9,601 nt of DNA from Candidatus Sifarchaeum marinoarchaea (GTDB lineage Archaea; Asgardarchaeota; Sifarchaeia; Borrarchaeales; Borrarchaeaceae), in the NCBI GenBank assembly GCA_016294985.1, contig JAECRW010000052.1, positions 1 through 9,601 on the forward strand, in the 5' to 3' direction. This document shows positions 5,658 through 9,601 of this stretch, one piece after another; the stretch's first letter is position 1, and every line of letters starts with the position of its first letter. The notes beneath the pieces were generated by a model. That model did no database searches, was not told the origin of the DNA, and was given only the letters and a program-made list of their open reading frames with translations. The position numbers and the translations under genes are program-made.

Positions 5658-6404
5658 GTGAAACCTAAACTTTTAATAACATCACTAACATCCTGTAACG
5701 GTTGTATTACTTCCATTATAGAATTAGAAATATTTCCAGAGTTTTTAGAGTCCGTTGATTTTATTTTTTTCCCACTAATTGAAGATAAAGACAATATCGA
5801 TAATTGTGACATTGCGTTAATAGAAGGATGTATCACAAAAGAGGAACAGAAAGAAGAAGTTTTGGAAATCAGAAAAAAAGCCAAGAAGGTCATTGCACTT
5901 GGAACTTGCGCTATCTTCGGTGGAATTACATCTCTTTCAGACGAAATAGAGTCGATACCAATTAACGAAATAATAGAAATTGACGGATTCATTCCTGGAT
6001 GTCCTACTCCAACAGAGTTCCTAGGAAGCTCCTTAATGGCACTTTTAAATGGAGAAAAAATTAAACTGTCTCCAAAAAACTTATGTTCAGAATGCGACCT
6101 TCGACCGGATAGTGGGGTAAAAAGTAAAATAAAGATAGATAAACTAATACCAGAAAAAATACCGTTCGAGTGTTTTTTACATGAGAATGTACTTTGCCTT
6201 GGTCCCATAACAAGAGCAGGCTGCAAAGCAAAGTGTTTAAAAGCGAATATTCCATGCGAAGGGTGTATGGGGCCAATATTGGCAGATTTTATGTCCAATA
6301 TGGTCAATTTCTTTTCATCAATTGAAGTTTCTGAGGACATTAAAATCAGTGAGGAGATCTATTCAAAATTCACACATCCAAAAAGCTTTGTGAAGACGGT
6401 GTGA
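5658..6404 (+). CDS. mvhG: [NiFe] hydrogenase small subunit, Mvh type
   Basis: The 248-residue protein is the iron-sulfur small subunit that carries electrons from the MvhA active site towards the MvhD domain. Proximal-cluster ligands are visible as C13 and C16 (SCNGC), C84 (GTCAIFGG) and C115 (PGCPTPTE). The C-terminal half has C143 and C146 (LCSEC), C172, C180, C189, C193, C200 and C203. The motif LGPITRAGC followed by CEGCMGP is typical of the Mvh/Frh-type group 3 family. That is enough for three clusters. There is no Tat signal or membrane anchor, so it acts in the cytoplasm. It starts with GTG and ends 4 bases before mvhA, so the two are translationally close and surely one operon. Nothing indicates truncation. 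Group 3 placement is from motifs and neighbours, not from a tree. Confidence 0.92.
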   Translation: MKPKLLITSLTSCNGCITSIIELEIFPEFLESVDFIFFPLIEDKDNIDNCDIALIEGCITKEEQKEEVLEIRKKAKKVIALGTCAIFGGITSLSDEIESIPINEIIEIDGFIPGCPTPTEFLGSSLMALLNGEKIKLSPKNLCSECDLRPDSGVKSKIKIDKLIPEKIPFECFLHENVLCLGPITRAGCKAKCLKANIPCEGCMGPILADFMSNMVNFFSSIEVSEDIKISEEIYSKFTHPKSFVKTV

Positions 6405-6408
6405 AAAG

Positions 6409-7743
6409 ATGAAAAAACTGACAATAAAGCCAGTAACCAGAGTTGAAGGTCACGGACAGATAGAGATTTTTGCAAACAAAGATGAAATTTCAAGAGTAAA
6501 CTTCTCAATGTTGGATTACAGGGGTATAGAGAAAATCCTTATCGGAAAAAAGTTTTCAGAGATACCTAGCTTGGTTTCGAAGGTTTGTGGTTTCTGTTCC
6601 GCGGCACATATAGTCGCATCTTGTAAGGCATTTGAAAATATCTTGGATATTGAACCTACATATGCCTCTACCTTGCTAAGACAGTTAATAATGATAGGAG
6701 AGATAATCACTAACCATATGATTCATTTCACTTACATGGTACTGCCAGATTTTTTTAACCTAGCCTCCGCGAGTCAAGAAAACGATGTAAAAACTAATCA
6801 ATCGGAAATTTTCGTAAAGGCGTCAAAACTCATAAAAATAGGCAAAAATTTAGTAGAAATCGTAGGTGGGCGCGCCGTTCAGCCTGTTTCGATAATTATT
6901 GGTGGAATGTCTAAAAGTTTAACAGATAAAGAAATAAGTCTTTTGAAGAAGAACTTAAAGAGCGGAGTCGCTACTGCAAAATTTTTCCTTAAGTTTGTTC
7001 AAGATGTACTCGAAAAAATTGACGGGACAAAAAAAATGTTTGAATTACAAAGTCCATTATATATGGGACTTCAAAAAGACGGAGCATATAGTTTTTACGA
7101 TGGAAGCTTAAAGATTACGGATGATGAAAGAGAAACTTTAGCAACTTTTGATGTTAACGATTATGACGAGTTCATAGTAGATAATAGAATAAATGCTTCA
7201 AACTTCACTCCATCACGAACTCTAAAAAAAGAGTTGAACCTTTTGGTAGGACCTTTGGCCAGGTACCATATAATAAACGAATATGGGATTTATGAAGTTC
7301 ATGAAATCCTCAAGGATTTTCAGAAATGGGATAAAAGTATTCTATTCTCAAATGCCCTAAGACTAATTGAAATCCTAGTATGTTTATACAAAGGGCTTCT
7401 TATACTCGATAATAAAGAACTAGCTAAAGAACAACCTGTTTTTAGTACTTCCTCTAAGATAAAATACGAAAATGCATTTAGTGCGGTAGAAGCGCCCAGA
7501 GGAACCTTAATCCACAATTACAAAGTGAATGAAAATATGGTTGTCGAGGATGCAAGAATCTATGTGCCGACAGAGTTAAACATCTTTTCAATTCACGAAA
7601 TTTTAAACAGAACCTGTAAAGAAGAATTCACTAAAAATAAGTCTCTTGAAACCGTACAAGAAACAGCAAAAATTGTAGTGAGATCTTTTGATCCCTGCAT
7701 ATCCTGTTCTTCTGTCACTCTTCAAAAAGCCCACCGCCTTTGA
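6409..7743 (+). CDS. mvhA: [NiFe] hydrogenase large subunit, Mvh type, with altered motifs
   Basis: The 444-residue protein carries the Ni-Fe active site. Both ligand pairs are present: C60/C63 (KVCGFCSAAH, with H67) and C430/C433 (DPCISC). RVEGHG (E13), GPLAR (281-285) and EAPRGTLIH (361-369) also match the group 3 family. The mvhG-mvhA gap is 4 bases, with GGTG (6398-6401) as ribosome binding site. Several positions that are normally conserved differ. The usual DPCxxCxxH ends here as DPCISCSSV, so V436 replaces the histidine at the maturation-protease site. GGxxxHP reads GGRAVQP, with Q158 for histidine. The arginine before the first CxxC is K58. Only 11 residues follow C433. H2 activity is likely because the metal ligands remain, but maturation and kinetics may be unusual. 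A sensory role is possible. The motif comparison is from memory of the family. Confidence 0.9.
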   Translation: MKKLTIKPVTRVEGHGQIEIFANKDEISRVNFSMLDYRGIEKILIGKKFSEIPSLVSKVCGFCSAAHIVASCKAFENILDIEPTYASTLLRQLIMIGEIITNHMIHFTYMVLPDFFNLASASQENDVKTNQSEIFVKASKLIKIGKNLVEIVGGRAVQPVSIIIGGMSKSLTDKEISLLKKNLKSGVATAKFFLKFVQDVLEKIDGTKKMFELQSPLYMGLQKDGAYSFYDGSLKITDDERETLATFDVNDYDEFIVDNRINASNFTPSRTLKKELNLLVGPLARYHIINEYGIYEVHEILKDFQKWDKSILFSNALRLIEILVCLYKGLLILDNKELAKEQPVFSTSSKIKYENAFSAVEAPRGTLIHNYKVNENMVVEDARIYVPTELNIFSIHEILNRTCKEEFTKNKSLETVQETAKIVVRSFDPCISCSSVTLQKAHRL

Positions 7744-7797
7744 TTCAAAAGTTTCGCAACTAAAGGTTATACCACCAATAACTTATAGCAGTGTCAG

Positions 7798-7803
7798 TTT
7801 TTT
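7798..7803 (+). terminator. Possible T-run terminator of the hdrA-mvhGA operon
   Basis: A run of six T lies 55 bases after the mvhA stop. A weak GTTAT/ATAAC hairpin lies upstream at about 7766-7782. Together they may end the operon transcript before nnr. Some read-through into nnr is possible. Confidence 0.35.
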
Positions 7804-7841
7804 ACCAGACTGTTAATAGAGAGTTTTTGAAACGCTTATAG

Positions 7842-7851
7842 GGATAAAATA
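7842..7851 (+). promoter_or_regulatory. Candidate TATA box of nnr
   Basis: GGATAAAATAC in the 157-base gap resembles an archaeal TATA box. A transcript starting about 25 bases downstream, near 7873, would have a short leader of under 30 bases. This matches the lack of a clear Shine-Dalgarno sequence before nnr. Confidence 0.35.
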
Positions 7852-7900
7852 CACTAGGTGTTTTGAAGGTTCATTTCTTAACTAGTTTTTTTATGTGGTG

Positions 7901-9502
7901 ATGGAATTGACCGATGATGTCATAACACCAGAAGACATGACAATTGTGGATATGAACACTGCATATCTTGGTGTCCCAACGCTTTTACTAATGGAAAACG
8001 CTGGTAGAGGCATAACAGAAGCTATACTTGAAAATTATCCAGAACCAATTGCAGAGAAGACAATAGTTTTGTTAGCGGGTTTGGGCAATAATGGTGGAGA
8101 TGGGCTGGTTGCAATTAGACATCTTTCTCACTATGGGTGTAAATGTTTAGTGATCCTTCTAGGGCGTCCTGAACGAATGAGATCTGATCTGGCGCGAACT
8201 AATTGGGAGATTTTGCAGAAACTACCTCTTTCTGTCAAATGTATGTCATTAAAAGATTCCTCTCAGTTAAAAGAAATTGAAAAAGAGATTATGACTGCAG
8301 ATATAATAATTGATGGAATTTTAGGCACAGGAATCAAAGGAAAAATAAGAGAACCTATTATGTCTACGATTAAACTCATTAATTCAGCGTCAGAAAAAGC
8401 ATTTACTGCTGCTATAGATGTTCCTACAGGGCTTGATCCAGGCACAGGGAAAACACAAAGACCTACGGTAAAGGCAAATATTACGGTTACGTTTCACAAA
8501 ACTAAACCCGGCCTTATTATGAAAAAAAACGAAAAATACACTGGCAAAGTAATCGTTAAAAAAATTGGAATACCTTGGGACGCCGAATACATTGCGGGAC
8601 CGGGTGATCTCTCAAATGTCATTAAACAAAGATCACCTCATTCATATAAGGGAAATTATGGAAGAATTCTGGTAATAGGCGGGGGCAAGTATTATACGGG
8701 AGCACCAGCACTTTCTGGGGTGAGTGCGCTTAGAACTGGAGCGGATTTAGTATTTGTGGTTACGCCAGCAAAAATCGCAAATAGTATTAGAAGTTTTAGT
8801 CCAGACATAATTGTGCGAGAAATACCAGGTGATGTATTATCTGACGAAGGTATATCAGTAATAGAAGAAATGTTAGATCAAACAACCTGCCTTGTCATAG
8901 GTCCCGGATTAGGACTTGAAAAAGAAACGATGAGTACAGTACTTAAGATATTAGGAATAGTGAAAGCTAAGAAAGTTCCAACACTTGTGGATGCTGATGG
9001 GCTAAAAGCAATGAGTCAACAACCAACAATTTTAGAAGGATTACCCGCAGTACTTACACCTCATGCTGGAGAATATAGGATTCTTACAGGAAAGAAATTA
9101 GCGCCTCCCGAAAATATCGAAGAACGAATGGACGAAGTCATGGAAACAGCCAAAGAATTGGGAGTTACGATTTTATTGAAGGCTCATACAGATGTAATTT
9201 CGGATGGAAAAAATGTCAAAATAAATAGGACTGGCAATCCAGGAATGGCTGTTGGAGGAACAGGTGACGTCTTAACGGGTATTGTTGGCGCGTTTTTGTC
9301 ATGGGGAACACCACCTTTTAGAGCAGCAGTTACAGGTGCTTTTGTAAATGGTGTAGCTGGAGATTTAGCTTGTGTAGAAAAAGGATATCAACTATTAGCA
9401 TCAGATCTAGTAGAAAAAATACCGGATATTATACAGCCCTTTGAAAATTGGCGTGAATTATATAAATCAAGTTTGCAGTGGTTAAGAAAACTGAAGCGTT
9501 GA
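7901..9502 (+). CDS. nnr: Bifunctional NAD(P)H-hydrate epimerase / dehydratase
   Basis: Nnr repairs hydrated NADH and NADPH: the N-terminal YjeF-like domain epimerises the R and S hydrates, and the C-terminal ribokinase-fold domain dehydrates the S form using ADP or ATP. Numbering from GTG 7895, the epimerase domain (about 1-235) shows NAGRGI, NNGGDG (65-70), GILGTGIKG and DVPTGLDPGTG (175-185). The dehydratase domain (about 245-525) shows GNYGRILVIGGG, GPGLG (336-340), DADGL (366-370), LTPHAGEY (387-394), NPGMA, and GGTGDVLTG (454-462) with likely catalytic D458. The length is that of the complete fused enzyme. The start may be ATG 7901 or GTG 7895 or 7898; no Shine-Dalgarno sequence decides. 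I favour ATG, since homologues begin just before the LMENAG segment. It is a housekeeping gene, not obviously tied to the hydrogenase operon. Confidence 0.94.
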   Translation: MELTDDVITPEDMTIVDMNTAYLGVPTLLLMENAGRGITEAILENYPEPIAEKTIVLLAGLGNNGGDGLVAIRHLSHYGCKCLVILLGRPERMRSDLARTNWEILQKLPLSVKCMSLKDSSQLKEIEKEIMTADIIIDGILGTGIKGKIREPIMSTIKLINSASEKAFTAAIDVPTGLDPGTGKTQRPTVKANITVTFHKTKPGLIMKKNEKYTGKVIVKKIGIPWDAEYIAGPGDLSNVIKQRSPHSYKGNYGRILVIGGGKYYTGAPALSGVSALRTGADLVFVVTPAKIANSIRSFSPDIIVREIPGDVLSDEGISVIEEMLDQTTCLVIGPGLGLEKETMSTVLKILGIVKAKKVPTLVDADGLKAMSQQPTILEGLPAVLTPHAGEYRILTGKKLAPPENIEERMDEVMETAKELGVTILLKAHTDVISDGKNVKINRTGNPGMAVGGTGDVLTGIVGAFLSWGTPPFRAAVTGAFVNGVAGDLACVEKGYQLLASDLVEKIPDIIQPFENWRELYKSSLQWLRKLKR

Positions 9503-9538
9503 CACTCTTTAGGTTCAATATAGATATATAAGGTAAAG

Positions 9539-9546
9539 CTTTATAA
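9539..9546 (+). promoter_or_regulatory. Candidate archaeal promoter at the right end
   Basis: GTAAAGCTTTATAACGCG resembles a purine-rich BRE plus TATA box, and lies 36 bases after the nnr stop. Transcription would start near 9567-9572, in front of a hairpin and an ATG at 9584. The transcribed gene lies almost wholly outside the window. Confidence 0.4.
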
Positions 9547-9570
9547 CGCGAGTTTCAATCTCTTACGGGA

Positions 9571-9594
9571 TGAGAATTTAGTAATGAGTTCTCA
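9571..9594 (+). repeat. Hairpin at the right edge
   Basis: TGAGAA (9571-9576) pairs perfectly with TTCTCA (9589-9594), and inner T:G and T:A pairs extend it to a 6-base loop. It sits where the transcript from the promoter at 9539 would begin. It overlaps the possible start codon at 9584 (reading M S S H G R to the edge), so it may be a leader structure, the 5' end of an RNA gene, or part of a repeat. Confidence 0.3.
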
Positions 9595-9601
9595 CGGAAG
9601 G

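Noticed and set aside
5651..6340. A 229-codon - strand frame opposite mvhG
   Set aside because: mvhG shows all expected cluster motifs. The opposite frame is serine/isoleucine-rich, typical of the complement of a lysine/glutamate-rich gene.
6409..7743. mvhA as a complex I NuoD-like protein that has lost its nickel site
   Set aside because: All four nickel/iron ligands (C60, C63, C430, C433) and RVEGHG are present.

Overview
The window is A+T-rich archaeal DNA. It carries archaeal-type C1 and H2 redox genes: tungsten/molybdenum formylmethanofuran dehydrogenase subunits, an HdrA-type flavin/iron-sulfur protein, and an Mvh-type (group 3) [NiFe] hydrogenase. It also has an archaeal winged-helix domain, GGTGA-like ribosome binding sites, TATA-like boxes and T-run terminators. 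This suits an uncultivated anaerobic archaeon with the archaeal Wood-Ljungdahl pathway or its relics, for example a Bathyarchaeia- or Asgard-like lineage. That placement is an inference; no rRNA or other marker gene is present.

Layout. Bases 1-510 hold no convincing gene but are rich in inverted repeats, including a long imperfect hairpin at 52-182. Then come fwdD and fwdB (511-2262, + strand). A small cysteine-rich orphan gene lies on the - strand (2323-2667). A 371-base A+T-rich divergent intergenic region (2668-3038) follows. Next is a probable three-gene operon on the + strand: a winged-helix/HdrA/MvhD fusion (3039-5603), mvhG (5658-6404) and mvhA (6409-7743). After a gap of about 150 bases comes nnr, a bifunctional NAD(P)HX repair enzyme (7901-9502). 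The last 99 bases hold a promoter-like sequence and a small hairpin.

How the genes fit together. FwdB/FwdD form the metal-pterin catalytic part of the CO2-reducing enzyme. In methanogens this enzyme takes electrons from ferredoxin or from the HdrABC-MvhADG complex. MvhA/MvhG oxidise H2, and the MvhD domain passes electrons to the FAD and clusters of HdrA. Here HdrA and MvhD are one protein with a DNA-binding-type winged helix at its N terminus, and neither HdrB nor HdrC is present. The hydrogenase large subunit has both Ni-binding CxxC motifs but lacks the usual histidine at the protease-processing site and has other changed motif residues. The main hypothesis is that this locus encodes an H2- or redox-sensing transcription regulator built from electron-bifurcation parts, rather than, or in addition to, a metabolic enzyme. 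An 11-base sequence shared upstream of fwdD and of the fusion gene is a weak but testable candidate for its target.
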